From contig NC_015680.1 in NCBI RefSeq assembly GCF_000215995.1, forward strand, positions 620,001 to 684,000: DNA of 64,000 nt, in the 5' to 3' direction. Below, piece by piece: positions 11,030-20,294 of the stretch; the first letter of the stretch is position 1, and every line of letters begins with the position of its first letter. The position numbers were made by a program, and so were the translations under genes. Source of the DNA: Pyrococcus yayanosii CH1. Its GTDB lineage: Archaea; Methanobacteriota_B; Thermococci; Thermococcales; Thermococcaceae. Under the pieces are notes generated by a model that made no database searches, was not told where the DNA came from, and worked only from the letters and a program-made list of their open reading frames with translations.

Positions 11030-11950
11030 ATGAAGGTGTTGGTCGCCGCGCCTCTCCATGAGAAGGCCCTTCAGGTTCTGAAGGATGCCGGCCTCGAAGT
11101 AATCTATGAGGAGTACCCGGAGGAGGGCAGGCTCGTCGAGCTCGTGAAGGATGTCGAGGCTATAATCGTCAGGAGCAAGCCAAAGGTAACGAGGAGGGTC
11201 ATTGAGGCCGCCCCAAAGCTGAAGGTCATTGCTAGGGCTGGCGTCGGGCTTGACAACATCGATCTCGAGGCGGCCAAGGAGAGGGGAATACAGGTTGTGA
11301 ACGCTCCCACAGCTTCCAGCAGGAGCGTTGCCGAATTAGCTATTGGCCTGATGTTCGCCGTTGCCAGGAAGATAGCCTTCGCAGACAGGAAGATGCGCGA
11401 GGGCGTCTGGGCCAAGAAGCAGGCCATGGGTTTCGAGCTTGAGGGCAAAACGATTGGAATTGTCGGCTTCGGTAGGATAGGCTATCAAGTTGCAAAGATA
11501 GCAAAGGCCCTCGGCATGAAGGTGCTCTTATATGACGTTTATCAGAACGAGGAGAAGGCGAAGGAAGTTGATGGGAAGTTCGTTGACCTCGAGACACTCC
11601 TCAGGGAAAGTGACATCGTCACGCTCCACGTGCCCCTCCTTAAGGACACGTACCACCTCATAAACGAGGAAAGACTGAAGCTCATGAAACCGACCGCCAT
11701 ATTAATCAACGCCGCCAGAGGAGCCGTAGTTGACACCAACGCCCTTGTCAAGGCCCTCAAGGAAGGTTGGATTGCCGGCGCTGGTTTAGACGTCTTCGAA
11801 GAGGAACCCCTGCCTGAGAACCACCCGCTCACTAAGCTCGATAACGTCGTCCTGACGCCTCACATTGGAGCATCGACGGTTGAGGCTCAGGAGAGGGCTG
11901 GAGTGGAGGTTGCAAAAAAGGTTGTGGAAATCCTTAAGGGTTCTTCCTGA
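11030..11950 (+). CDS. serA: D-3-phosphoglycerate dehydrogenase (short archaeal form)
   Basis: Catalyses the first step of serine synthesis, oxidising 3-phosphoglycerate with NAD. The protein is 306 residues, lacking the regulatory ACT domain. The Rossmann motif GFGRIG is at residues 146-151. The catalytic Arg230 (INAARGAVVD), Glu259 and His278 (LTPHIGAST) are all present. The start follows an AGGAGGTGATACT ribosome-binding site 4 nt after the previous stop. Glyoxylate or hydroxypyruvate reductases share the fold, but the length and sequence fit Thermococcales SerA. Confidence 0.9.
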   Translation: MKVLVAAPLHEKALQVLKDAGLEVIYEEYPEEGRLVELVKDVEAIIVRSKPKVTRRVIEAAPKLKVIARAGVGLDNIDLEAAKERGIQVVNAPTASSRSVAELAIGLMFAVARKIAFADRKMREGVWAKKQAMGFELEGKTIGIVGFGRIGYQVAKIAKALGMKVLLYDVYQNEEKAKEVDGKFVDLETLLRESDIVTLHVPLLKDTYHLINEERLKLMKPTAILINAARGAVVDTNALVKALKEGWIAGAGLDVFEEEPLPENHPLTKLDNVVLTPHIGASTVEAQERAGVEVAKKVVEILKGSS

Positions 11951-11955
11951 GCTTT

Positions 11956-13650
11956 TCAAACATTTTTACCAACCTCAGCCTCCTCACCGCCAGTTGGGAC
12001 TTCTGGAGGCTCCACGTAAGTGGGGACTTCGGGTGGCTCCTCACTGACGTAGGGCTCCAAGATTATGGGATGGAAGGGATTGTCCATTTTCTCGAGCTCC
12101 TCTAAGAGTTCCATTTCCCTAAAGTCCCCGGTTTCGAAGTACTCCTCTAGGGCGTTGGCGATGCGGTGGAAATAGTGGGCGTGTTCGAGAACCCTTCTCT
12201 CACCGTATTCCTTGGCCTGACCGGTTGTTATAAGGAACTGCCAGTCACTGCTTTCCATAAGCAATAACTCCCTGCCAAGCTGTTCGAGAACCCTGTCCCC
12301 GAACCTGTCCTCCCCGAGATACTTGCTGGCGAGGTACACCATCCTCCTCTCAGCCAGATGGATGTGAGACCAAGTCCACTCAACCTTGGGGTTCCACCAA
12401 GTGTAGTGGTTGCCGAACATTCCCCACGAGCCCTCCGGAAGTTCGATCTCGTATCTCAGCCCTCTGTAGTCGTTGAGAAACTCGCTTATGGTCGTCGTGG
12501 CTATGCCTTCATCAGCCATCAGCTCTAAGACACGGCCGAGCCACTTAACCCCCTCGAACCACCAGTGGCCGAAGAGCTCCGTATCATAGGGAGCCACAAC
12601 GATGCCTTTCTCACCGGTCTCCCTCTCAAACTCCTCCAGCAGAGACTTAACGAGTGATACGAAGTGCCTCGCGTGCTCCTCAACTTTCTCCAGGGCTTTC
12701 TCTGGTTCGTAGGGCTCCTTATGGGCAAGGTCAATGTGCTTCCCGGTGACCCTCCAGTACTGCCCACCGCTTCCCTCGGCCTTTTTGTGGAATTCTCTAT
12801 ACCAGAAGTCTCCCGGGTATCCTATATCACCACTCCACACCTGCATGCTTGTTTCCCTGTTCCTTGCAAAGACCGCGATACCGTTCTTGAGAAAGTATGG
12901 TCTAAGAGTCGATTTTCTGCTCTTTGCAGGCAGAATGACCCCATATTGCTGAGTCGCAGGTCCTTCATCTATGAGGTGGCTCTCGACGAAGAAGAACTCT
13001 ATCCCATGCTTTTTAAGGAACTCCTCGAGACCCTTCCTCCAGACTACCTCCCCCGTGCTTGGACTCCTCCAGAAGCCGGCTGGCCTGTAGGCGCACTCAG
13101 GAAGCCATATCCCCTTCGGCCTTTTCCCAAAGTGTTTCTCATAAGTCGCTATCCCATTTACTATCTGGGCCTCTATGGCCTCATCCCTTTCCAGCAGAGG
13201 CAGATAGCCATGGGTCGCTGTAGATGCTATGACCTCGACGTAGCCCTCGTCTTGAAGCTTCCTGAGTTTTCCGATTACGTCTCCCTCAATCTTCTTCCAG
13301 TAGTCGTAAACATCCTCAAAGTAGCCGATCATGAATCTGATTGCCCTCTTGAGCTTGAAGTCATTAAATTTCTCAAGATCTTCTCTCATCTTCTTCAGCT
13401 TCCTCTCCATGTACTCCTCGAAGCCTGCCTTTATGTCTCCGTCGGCTAACTGCTCCATGAGAATCGGAGTAATCCCAATGACAAGCCTGAATTTAATTCC
13501 CTTTTCCTTGAGCCTCTCCAGCTCCATAAGGAGCGGGAGGTAGCTCTCGGCGATCGCCTCGTAAAGCCATTCTTCACCGAAGGGCCATTTGCCGTGCTTC
13601 CTGACGTAAGGTATGTGTGTATGTAGAACAAAGGTGAAGTATCCTTTCAT
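11956..13650 (-). CDS. 1,4-alpha-glucan branching enzyme, glycoside hydrolase family 57
   Basis: Forms alpha-1,6 branches in glycogen. The N-terminal GH57 motif is FVLHTHIPYVRKHG. The nucleophile is Glu185 in WLPECAYRP and the acid/base is Asp356 in APYDTELFGHWWFEG, two positions off the known Glu183 and Asp354 of Thermococcus kodakarensis TK1436. The protein is 564 residues, about 110 shorter than TK1436: the C-terminal helix-hairpin-helix repeats are missing and replaced by a Pro/Glu-rich tail (residues about 530-564). It is followed convergently by serA with 5 nt between the stops. A TATA box lies near 13685-13695 on the minus strand. Confidence 0.93.
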   Translation of the reverse strand: MKGYFTFVLHTHIPYVRKHGKWPFGEEWLYEAIAESYLPLLMELERLKEKGIKFRLVIGITPILMEQLADGDIKAGFEEYMERKLKKMREDLEKFNDFKLKRAIRFMIGYFEDVYDYWKKIEGDVIGKLRKLQDEGYVEVIASTATHGYLPLLERDEAIEAQIVNGIATYEKHFGKRPKGIWLPECAYRPAGFWRSPSTGEVVWRKGLEEFLKKHGIEFFFVESHLIDEGPATQQYGVILPAKSRKSTLRPYFLKNGIAVFARNRETSMQVWSGDIGYPGDFWYREFHKKAEGSGGQYWRVTGKHIDLAHKEPYEPEKALEKVEEHARHFVSLVKSLLEEFERETGEKGIVVAPYDTELFGHWWFEGVKWLGRVLELMADEGIATTTISEFLNDYRGLRYEIELPEGSWGMFGNHYTWWNPKVEWTWSHIHLAERRMVYLASKYLGEDRFGDRVLEQLGRELLLMESSDWQFLITTGQAKEYGERRVLEHAHYFHRIANALEEYFETGDFREMELLEELEKMDNPFHPIILEPYVSEEPPEVPTYVEPPEVPTGGEEAEVGKNV

Positions 13651-13838
13651 TACGGCAACACCTGTGACGAGATTTCTACCGGGAGTATTTAACTATTTCG
13701 GGTTTATCAAGCCTTTGTTTTCCAAAAAATGATTTACCAGCATGAAACAAAATGCGCCGTGATCTCCCCCAGCAGGATTTGTGGATTAGGACTTAAAAGT
13801 TATTTAAGGATTGAATCCCAGAGGGCGGGGGTGGAAAT

Positions 13839-15785
13839 ATGAAGGAAGCCATGACGAGCGTGGACATCAGGTACATCGTGAAGGAGCTTAGGGAGCTAGT
13901 GGGCGCAAGGGTCGACAAGGTTTATCATGAGGGTAACGAGATAAGAATAAAATTCCATAAGGCGGGTGAGGGCAGGAAGGATTTGATAATTGAGGCGGGC
14001 AAAAGGATTCATCTGACCACATACATAAAGGAGATTCCCACTCCAACTTCCTTTGCCATGCTTCTCAGGAAACACCTCGGAGGGGCTTTTCTGAGCGGAA
14101 TAGAGCAGCACGACTTTGATAGGATAGTGAAGTTGAGCTTTAGAGACTACACGCTCGTAGTGGAGCTCTTCGGCAAGGGCAACCTCGTGCTCGTGGGGCC
14201 AGATGGTCTCATAATAGCGGCCCTCCGCTATGAGGAGTTTAGGGATAGGGCAATAAAGCCGAAGGTGGAGTACAAGTTTCCACCGAGCAGAGAGAGCCCG
14301 CTTGAGGTCTCTTGGGAGAGGTTTAGGGAACTTGTAGCTTCCGATGATTCCGAGATCGTAAGGGTGTTGGCGAGAAAGTTCAGCATTGGCGGCCTCTACG
14401 CCGAGGAAATTCTTCTGAGAGCTGGTATCGAAAAGGGAAGAAAGGCGAGGGAGCTAACCGAGGACGAGCTCAGAAAGATCTTTGAGACGATGAAGGGCCT
14501 CTTTTCCGCCCCTAAAAGACCCAGCATCGTTTACAAGGATGGGCAAATGGTTGACGTAGTTCCAATAGAACTCAAATGGTACGATGGATACGAGCGGAAA
14601 TACTTCGAAACTTTCAGCGAAGCTCTTGATGAATACTTCGGCAAACTAACGGTGGAGAAGGCTAAGGCCGAAAAGACAAGGAAGCTTGAGGAAAAGAGGA
14701 AGGCGCTCGAAATATCCCTCGAAAGGATCCGCGAGCAGATGATGGCCTTCGAGGAGGAGGCTAAAAAGAACCAAGAATTAGGTGATCTTATATATGCAAA
14801 CTATTCCCTTGTGGAGAGGTTGCTGGAAGAGCTCAGGGCCGCCGTCAAGAAGCTGGGATGGGAAGAGCTCGAGAGGCGCGTTGAAGAGGGAAAAAAGACA
14901 GGGAACAAGGCCGCCGAGGTTATTAAGGGAATTCATCCCTCGGAGAACGCCGTAACGGTTGAGATAGATGGAAAGGCCATAAAGCTGTACCTTAACAGGA
15001 GTTTGGGGGAGAACGCGGAGCTCTACTACGAGCGGGCCAAGAGAGCGAAGGCCAAACTGGAGGGTGCTAGGAAGGCCTACGAAGAGACGAAGATTAAGAT
15101 TGAGGAGCTAGAGCGGCTTATAGAAGAGGAAGGAAAGAAGGTCGGTGTGAAGAAGCTCGAGAGGAGAAAGAAGAAGTGGTTCGAGAAGTTCAGGTGGTTC
15201 ATCAGCAGCGAGGGGTTCCTCGTCATCGGGGGCAAGGACGCTACCACAAACGAGATGGTCGTGAAGAGACACATGGAGGAAAACGATATTTACTGCCACG
15301 CCGACGTTTACGGCGCCCCCCACGTAGTTATCAAGGACGGGAGGAAGGCCGGGGAGAGAACGATATTCGAGGCGTGTCAGTTCGCCGTCTCCATGAGCAG
15401 GGCGTGGGGTCAAGGGCTCTACAGCGCGGACGCCTACTGGGTTTATCCCGAGCAGGTTAGCAAAAAGAGCCCGGCCGGAGAATACCTGCCAAAGGGAGCT
15501 TTCATGGTGTACGGAAAGAGGAACTGGTTCCACGGCATTCCCCTGAAGCTCGCCGTGGGGGTAGTCAAGTACGAGGGTGATGAGCTTGTCATGTGCGGCC
15601 CCGTGGATGCCGTGAAGGCCCACACTAACAGATACGTGGTCATAAGACCCGGCGACCTCAAGAAGAGCGAGCTCGTGAAGAGAATAAAGAAGATACTCGA
15701 GGGTTGGGGCTATAAGGTTCCTGAAGAAGATTTGATGGCTATCCTGCCGCCGGGCGGCGGGGAGATAGTGGAGGTGGTAGGATGA
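13839..15785 (+). CDS. rqcH: Ribosome rescue factor RqcH (Rqc2/NEMF family, NFACT)
   Basis: Binds obstructed large ribosomal subunits and directs C-terminal tailing of stalled nascent chains. Length is 648 residues. The N-terminal NFACT-N domain begins VDIRYIVKELRELVGARVDKVY; the conserved Asp-Arg pair needed for tRNA recruitment is Asp94-Arg95 in HDFDRI. A long charged coiled coil spans roughly residues 270-460, then the NFACT-R domain with FRWFISSEGFLVIGG and DIYCHADVYGAPHVVIKDG. Upstream is a TATA-like GACTTAAAAGTTATTTAAGG. The stop overlaps the start of the next gene by 4 nt. Confidence 0.93.
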   Translation: MKEAMTSVDIRYIVKELRELVGARVDKVYHEGNEIRIKFHKAGEGRKDLIIEAGKRIHLTTYIKEIPTPTSFAMLLRKHLGGAFLSGIEQHDFDRIVKLSFRDYTLVVELFGKGNLVLVGPDGLIIAALRYEEFRDRAIKPKVEYKFPPSRESPLEVSWERFRELVASDDSEIVRVLARKFSIGGLYAEEILLRAGIEKGRKARELTEDELRKIFETMKGLFSAPKRPSIVYKDGQMVDVVPIELKWYDGYERKYFETFSEALDEYFGKLTVEKAKAEKTRKLEEKRKALEISLERIREQMMAFEEEAKKNQELGDLIYANYSLVERLLEELRAAVKKLGWEELERRVEEGKKTGNKAAEVIKGIHPSENAVTVEIDGKAIKLYLNRSLGENAELYYERAKRAKAKLEGARKAYEETKIKIEELERLIEEEGKKVGVKKLERRKKKWFEKFRWFISSEGFLVIGGKDATTNEMVVKRHMEENDIYCHADVYGAPHVVIKDGRKAGERTIFEACQFAVSMSRAWGQGLYSADAYWVYPEQVSKKSPAGEYLPKGAFMVYGKRNWFHGIPLKLAVGVVKYEGDELVMCGPVDAVKAHTNRYVVIRPGDLKKSELVKRIKKILEGWGYKVPEEDLMAILPPGGGEIVEVVG

Positions 15786-16228
15786 GCCTCATGAAGCTCT
15801 ACGCTCTGGCAAGAGAGCTCGCGAGGGACCTTGTCTTTGAAATAGATGGAGAAGTCGTTACTCTCTCAGTGAAGGGAGTGCTCCTGGTAAAGATACCCTC
15901 CGATAACTACAACTTTTCCTTTTTCGAGGTCACAGAACAGGAGTTCATCTTAGCCATCCAGATGGGAGGTTACATGGTCTATCTAGGAATCGAAGCAGAT
16001 GACGAAGTTGAGGAAGAGGCCTACCCAATGGTCGTTCGGACGTTGATAGCTCAGCTAATACCCGACGTCAATGCCCTGATAAGAGAGGCAAAGAAAGTTA
16101 AGTATGCAGGTCCCGGAGACATGCTCCTCGACGACAATATGTCCCCCGACCTGAAGGAGGCGATGTACGACATCCTGATGAGGCATAGGAGGGGTATTAC
16201 TCCCTACGAACAAGTTGAGGTTGCCTGA
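15782..16228 (+). CDS. Conserved hypothetical protein coupled to rqcH
   Basis: A 148-residue soluble acidic protein I do not recognise. The N-terminal half looks beta-rich (LVFEIDGEVVTLSVKGVLLVKI, FILAIQMGGYMVYLGIEA) and the C-terminal half helical. Its ATG overlaps the rqcH stop (ATGA), so translation is coupled to the ribosome rescue factor. That makes a role in the same process possible, without other evidence. Downstream is an AT-rich gap. Confidence 0.78.
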   Translation: MSLMKLYALARELARDLVFEIDGEVVTLSVKGVLLVKIPSDNYNFSFFEVTEQEFILAIQMGGYMVYLGIEADDEVEEEAYPMVVRTLIAQLIPDVNALIREAKKVKYAGPGDMLLDDNMSPDLKEAMYDILMRHRRGITPYEQVEVA

Positions 16229-16386
16229 CTTTGTAAATTTCCCAATTCTTGTTGTAAATTTTCCAACAAACAAACAAACTCTCTTGAATAGTTTCCAATT
16301 ACATGGCTAAGTTTCTGGTTATTGTATGAATTCTATAAAAAGACTTAAATATTTTCCAAACAAAATGGGGAGGTGAGGTGAGAGAC

Positions 16387-17136
16387 ATGGAGGTTAGGTA
16401 TTCTGGCCCCGAGAGATACTTCCCGCTCATCAACGCTCACTCTAACATCATTGTTGATGGCCTCTCATCCCTTGGGATAAAGGTTGAGGAGGTTGAAGTT
16501 GGGGCGAGGGAGCTTGCCATAGGTGGGAGGCTTATTCTTCATGTGGTCATGGAGATAAAGGTCAATGTTGAGGAGAGCGGGTTGATGAGGTCTCAGCTTG
16601 AGAAGATAGTTTACCCCTTGGTAGATAGGTTCAGGGAAGCTCTTAAGAGGGAGCTTTACCCCATCGGAGTTGTTCCCTACATCAGGACTGAGGATATCAG
16701 GATAGTACCGTTGAAGAAAGAAGTTGATAAGTTGGGAAACGTTGTCGTGGACGCTCCTCCCGAGTTCGAGAGCGCCTTTAGGAGATACGCCCAGGGAATA
16801 GCAATAGGCCTCAGGGAAAGGGGGATAAAGTTTGAGACCCTCGTCGTCTCGGTTTATGAGGATGGCAAAAGGCTTGGCCTTAGGGTTGTGCTGGTGCCAT
16901 TAAAAGAGTTCGAGGGTATCGAAAAAACCCTAAGAGGGCTGGCCGAAAAGTACATGGGCTTCCTGAGATATACCCTTAAGAACATCAAGGTATCCCTAGA
17001 CGGCGTCGAGGTGATAACAAGTAAGATCAAGCCCTGGCCAGCAAGAATACTAGCGCAGAAGGAGCGTATTATTGCTCAGGTTGATGAGATTATTGAAGAC
17101 GAAGATGTTAAGTCACTCATGGTTAAACTTAGATGA
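16387..17136 (+). CDS. Conserved hypothetical protein, 249 residues
   Basis: Not recognised. Soluble, mixed alpha/beta, with GIAIGLRERGIKFETLVVSVYEDGKRLGLRVVLV in the middle and a helical C terminus. The ATG at 16387 is chosen over an in-frame GTG 9 nt upstream because GGGGAGGTGAGGTG is then correctly spaced. A TATA-like ACTTAAATATTTT lies at about 16342-16354, so it has its own promoter rather than belonging to the rqcH operon. It ends 14 nt before the convergent radical SAM gene. Confidence 0.75.
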   Translation: MEVRYSGPERYFPLINAHSNIIVDGLSSLGIKVEEVEVGARELAIGGRLILHVVMEIKVNVEESGLMRSQLEKIVYPLVDRFREALKRELYPIGVVPYIRTEDIRIVPLKKEVDKLGNVVVDAPPEFESAFRRYAQGIAIGLRERGIKFETLVVSVYEDGKRLGLRVVLVPLKEFEGIEKTLRGLAEKYMGFLRYTLKNIKVSLDGVEVITSKIKPWPARILAQKERIIAQVDEIIEDEDVKSLMVKLR

Positions 17137-17150
17137 GACGGGCGCAAAGG

Positions 17151-17984
17151 TTATGGAACAAGATGTGAACCGTCGCAGGTCGGCCACGAATAGTAACCCT
17201 CACGACACGAGCCGAAGGTAATGCCCTTTGCCTCTATCTTCCTCCTTGCCTCTTCAAGTATCTTAAATCTCATGTCCCTTCGGATGTAGAGGTAGCCCTC
17301 ATGCCTCTCCGTGTATAGAGTTTCTAACTTTTCCATGAGCTCTGGAAACTTGGCCCGCATCCTCGCCCTTATGTCGGGCCTTAGCTTGAGAGTCGAGACT
17401 GTAATGTGCCTAACGAAGCTCAAGGCATCGAGAGTCTTGTCGAAGTCCTCCCAGGTGTAGAAGGGGATCACGGGGTCTATACGCGCGTATACAGGGATGC
17501 CCTCCCTCCAGGCCTTCTTCAGAGCCCTTATCCTTGCTTTTGGCGGCGGCGCGTTTGGCTCTAGGAGCTTCGCCTTTCTCTCATCCGCAGTCGTCACCGT
17601 TATCCCAATGGCACAGCGCAATTCCCTCAGTATGTCAAGGTCTCGCTCGAACATGTCCGACTTCGTGAGAAGCAGGCAACGAATGTCGTAACGCCTGAAG
17701 AGTTCGAGCACCTTCCGGGTTATGCCGAGCTCCCTCTCAATCGTCGGATAGGGGTCGGAGGAGTAGGAAAGTGCTATGATATGGCGCTTGTCGAACCTCC
17801 TAAGCTCCTTCTCAAGCTTGGGCAGGAGATCCTCTTTTACCCTAACGCGGAATGCCTTTGGAATGTAGCCCGTTATGTAGCAGTAAACGCAGGCGTGGTC
17901 GCAACCCGTGTAGGGATTGAGGGTGTACTTAAAGGGGCACGTGCAGAGCCTTGACCTCCAAGGGTCAAAGGGCCGGATGTACAT
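17151..17984 (-). CDS. Radical SAM protein, SplB-like (COG1533)
   Basis: A 277-residue radical SAM enzyme related to spore photoproduct lyase. The cluster motif is GCDHACVYCY with Cys28, Cys32 and Cys35. It is shorter than true spore photoproduct lyases and, as in other archaea, probably has a different, unknown substrate. Other cysteines near the N terminus (RLCTCP) and the C terminus (GSCREGYYSWPTC) could bind a second cluster or metal. It is divergent from the osmC-like gene, with 56 nt between starts. Confidence 0.87.
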   Translation of the reverse strand: MYIRPFDPWRSRLCTCPFKYTLNPYTGCDHACVYCYITGYIPKAFRVRVKEDLLPKLEKELRRFDKRHIIALSYSSDPYPTIERELGITRKVLELFRRYDIRCLLLTKSDMFERDLDILRELRCAIGITVTTADERKAKLLEPNAPPPKARIRALKKAWREGIPVYARIDPVIPFYTWEDFDKTLDALSFVRHITVSTLKLRPDIRARMRAKFPELMEKLETLYTERHEGYLYIRRDMRFKILEEARRKIEAKGITFGSCREGYYSWPTCDGSHLVP

Positions 17985-18040
17985 GCTACTCCCTACGAAA
18001 ATGCCTTAAAATCGGTTGCGTTCTCTTGAGGGGTGAGAAC

Positions 18041-18475
18041 ATGACGGAAGTCAGGGGGCGCGTTAGGTGGGTCGAAGGGGAGCAGTTCATCGGGAGGATA
18101 GAGGATGATAAGTGCTCGGTAATCCTTGGAGAAGGCGGCATTAGCCCCATGAAGCTCCTCCTCCTTAGCGTCGCTGGATGCACCGCCTACGACGTGGTGA
18201 TGATCCTCAAGAAAATGCGGCAGCCAATAGAGGGCTTGGAAGTTGATATTAAGGGAGAGCGCAGGGAGGAGCACCCGCGGATATACAAGAGGATTCACAT
18301 TCATTACAGGATATACGGGAACGTGGATGAGGATAAGGCAAGGAGAGCAATAGAGCTCAGTCAGGACAAATACTGCTCCGCATCAGCCCACCTTAAGCTT
18401 AGCGGCGCCGAGGTCACGTATTCCTATGAGATAATCCCAGCGGCAGGGGAGGGGATTGAGGCTCAGGATCGGTGA
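18041..18475 (+). CDS. OsmC family protein
   Basis: A 144-residue protein of the OsmC/Ohr peroxidase fold. The two redox cysteines of the family are Cys47 (VAGCTAYDVV) and Cys112 (DKYCSASAHL). It may reduce organic hydroperoxides; archaeal OsmC-like members are not all tested. The ATG at 18041 has GGGGTGAGAAC upstream and is preferred over an upstream in-frame start that would overlap the divergent gene. The 3' end overlaps the next gene by 20 nt. Confidence 0.88.
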   Translation: MTEVRGRVRWVEGEQFIGRIEDDKCSVILGEGGISPMKLLLLSVAGCTAYDVVMILKKMRQPIEGLEVDIKGERREEHPRIYKRIHIHYRIYGNVDEDKARRAIELSQDKYCSASAHLKLSGAEVTYSYEIIPAAGEGIEAQDR

Positions 18476-19112
18476 CGTGGAGGTTGAATATGAAGTTGTC
18501 TTGAGGCCGACCCGCTACGTTACCATCAGGGTTAACCCGAATGGTAGTCTCACGGTGGTCTCGCCAGTCGAAGGCGTTGATGAGATTTTAAAGAGGAAGG
18601 CTCGGTGGATACGGAGGCAGCTTGCAGTAGTGGAAGAAGGGAAGAGGCTAGCCTCTCAGGGCTTCCCCCTCTTTGGCCGCTTCTACAAACCAGTAAGATG
18701 TGAGAGAACGGGAGTGGAGGGCGAGAGTCTCTGCTATTCCTCATTGAGGGCCCTTGAGAATTTCATAAGGAACTCCCTTAAGGAGAGGATAGGGGAAATC
18801 GTTGAGGATGTCTCAGGGGTTCTCGGCGTGAGACCAAGGAAGGTCTTCATCAGGGTCATGAGGACGAGGTGGGGCAGCTGCTCGGGGAGGGGAAACGTGG
18901 CGATAAACCTTGCGGCCGCGGCCCTTCCCTTTGACCTCCTTCACTACCTCGTTACCCACGAGGTAGCGCACCTGATAAGCCCCAGGCATGACGGAGAGTT
19001 CTGGTCAGCCGTGGCAAAGCTTCACCCAGATTACAGGGAGAAGAGGGGAGTTCTTAAGGTATGGTGGGTTGTGGTTCACGTCCACGAGCTCTGGAGGGAG
19101 GTTCTGGGATGA
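18456..19112 (+). CDS. YgjP-type M48 family zinc metallopeptidase
   Basis: A 218-residue protein of the YgjP (COG1451) family. The zinc motif HEVAH is at residues 168-172 and a third ligand is probably His178 in SPRHDGEFW; the family signature RWGSC is at 138-142. No membrane segment is seen. It starts with TTG at 18456 after GGGGAGGGGA, inside the osmC frame, and ends in an ATGA overlap with the next gene. The substrate of archaeal members is unknown. Confidence 0.87.
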   Translation: MRLRIGDVEVEYEVVLRPTRYVTIRVNPNGSLTVVSPVEGVDEILKRKARWIRRQLAVVEEGKRLASQGFPLFGRFYKPVRCERTGVEGESLCYSSLRALENFIRNSLKERIGEIVEDVSGVLGVRPRKVFIRVMRTRWGSCSGRGNVAINLAAAALPFDLLHYLVTHEVAHLISPRHDGEFWSAVAKLHPDYREKRGVLKVWWVVVHVHELWREVLG

Positions 19113-19873
19113 GGATCATTCTCCTTGGCTCCGGATCCTACAGCGGAACGCCAAAACCCTTTTGTGGCTGTGAGAACTGCACTAGAGCTAGGAGGTTTCC
19201 CATCTATAGAAGGACTAGATTTTCTCTCTACCTAGGGAAGCTTAAGGCGATAGTCGATCCCTCGCCGGACCTTCACTACCACCTCGAGCACCTGAACGAG
19301 AAAGTTGAGCAGGTGTTAATAACACACCCCCACTTTGACCACATTGCCGGCGTCCCGGAGCTTCAGATATTCGAGAAGCTTACCTTTTACTCTCATGAAG
19401 AAACGCTCAGGGTCGTGAAGTGGCTGCAGGAGGCCTTCGTCGGGGAGAAGAGGTGGGAGCATGTCTCTTTAAGCTTTGGCGAGTGGAAAAGCTTTGGAAA
19501 CTTTAATGTCCTCCACTTTAGAACCCCTCATAAGCCGGGCGACGTCGCGGGTGGCTTCGTGATTGAGATCGGAGGAAAGAAGATAGGAATAACGGGCGAC
19601 ACGGGACCCGAGATCCTCAAGGACGAGAAGACGCTCGAATCACTCACAGACCTCGACCTGCTTGTCGTCGAGATGACCCACAGGGAATCCATTCCAGGCA
19701 CGCATCTCGGCGTCGAAGATGCTTTAAGGCTCGTCGAGCTGACAAAGCCAGAACTTGCCGTTTTCGCACACATAAGTCACAACAACTACCCGCACGAGAT
19801 CTTAGAAAGGAAGGTTATGGAGAGAGGGATAAGGGGGATCGTCGGGAGGGACTTTCTGCATCTCGACATTTAA
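19109..19873 (+). CDS. MBL-fold metallohydrolase, PhnP-like
   Basis: A 254-residue metallo-beta-lactamase-fold hydrolase. The HxHxDH motif is THPHFDHIAG with His73, His75, Asp77 and His78. An N-terminal zinc-ribbon-like element Cys19, Cys21, Cys24 (FCGCENCTRAR) is typical of the PhnP group, which cleaves cyclic phosphodiesters. Starting at 19109 gives MRIILLGSGSYSGTP and a 4-nt overlap with the YgjP gene. The three genes osmC, ygjP-like and this one form one operon. It converges on yjbQ with a 4-nt overlap. Confidence 0.87.
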   Translation: MRIILLGSGSYSGTPKPFCGCENCTRARRFPIYRRTRFSLYLGKLKAIVDPSPDLHYHLEHLNEKVEQVLITHPHFDHIAGVPELQIFEKLTFYSHEETLRVVKWLQEAFVGEKRWEHVSLSFGEWKSFGNFNVLHFRTPHKPGDVAGGFVIEIGGKKIGITGDTGPEILKDEKTLESLTDLDLLVVEMTHRESIPGTHLGVEDALRLVELTKPELAVFAHISHNNYPHEILERKVMERGIRGIVGRDFLHLDI

Positions 19874-20283
19874 TCACCGATAGCCTGCAGTATGACCTTC
19901 CTCTTCCTCGGTCTCGTGTCGAGCTCCACGAAGAATATCTGTTGCCAAGTTCCCCTCACGAGCTCCCCGTCTATTATGGGAAAGACTAGGCTTGGGCCGA
20001 GGAGGGTGGCTCTAAGGTGAGAGTGGGCGTTGTCGTCTATCCGGCCATGCAGATAGCCCTTTTCTTTGGGCACCAGCTCTCTCAGGAGCCTTCTAAAGTC
20101 CTCAAGAAGGCCCTCCTCGTGCTCTATCGCAACCACAGCCCCTGTGGCTCCGGGAACAAATATCAGAACCTGGCCGTTGGTGATCTCACTCTCAGCCACG
20201 AAGCGCTCGACCTCGTCCGTTATATCTATTAGGTCTATTTCTCCCCTCGTCGAGAACCGGAGCTCCTTCCTTACCACCCTCAT
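19870..20283 (-). CDS. YjbQ family (UPF0047) protein, secondary thiamine-phosphate synthase
   Basis: A 137-residue protein of the UPF0047/YjbQ family. The signatures IDDNAHSHLRATLLGPS and GTWQQIFFVELDTRPR are present. Members have been reported to have weak thiamine-phosphate synthase activity; the true role is unsettled. It starts 11 nt after the ThiR-like regulator, with GGGGGTGGAAGG upstream. The neighbour also carries a ThiN-type domain, so a thiamine link is supported by context. Confidence 0.88.
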   Translation of the reverse strand: MRVVRKELRFSTRGEIDLIDITDEVERFVAESEITNGQVLIFVPGATGAVVAIEHEEGLLEDFRRLLRELVPKEKGYLHGRIDDNAHSHLRATLLGPSLVFPIIDGELVRGTWQQIFFVELDTRPRKRKVILQAIGD

Positions 20284-20294
20284 CCTTCCACCCC

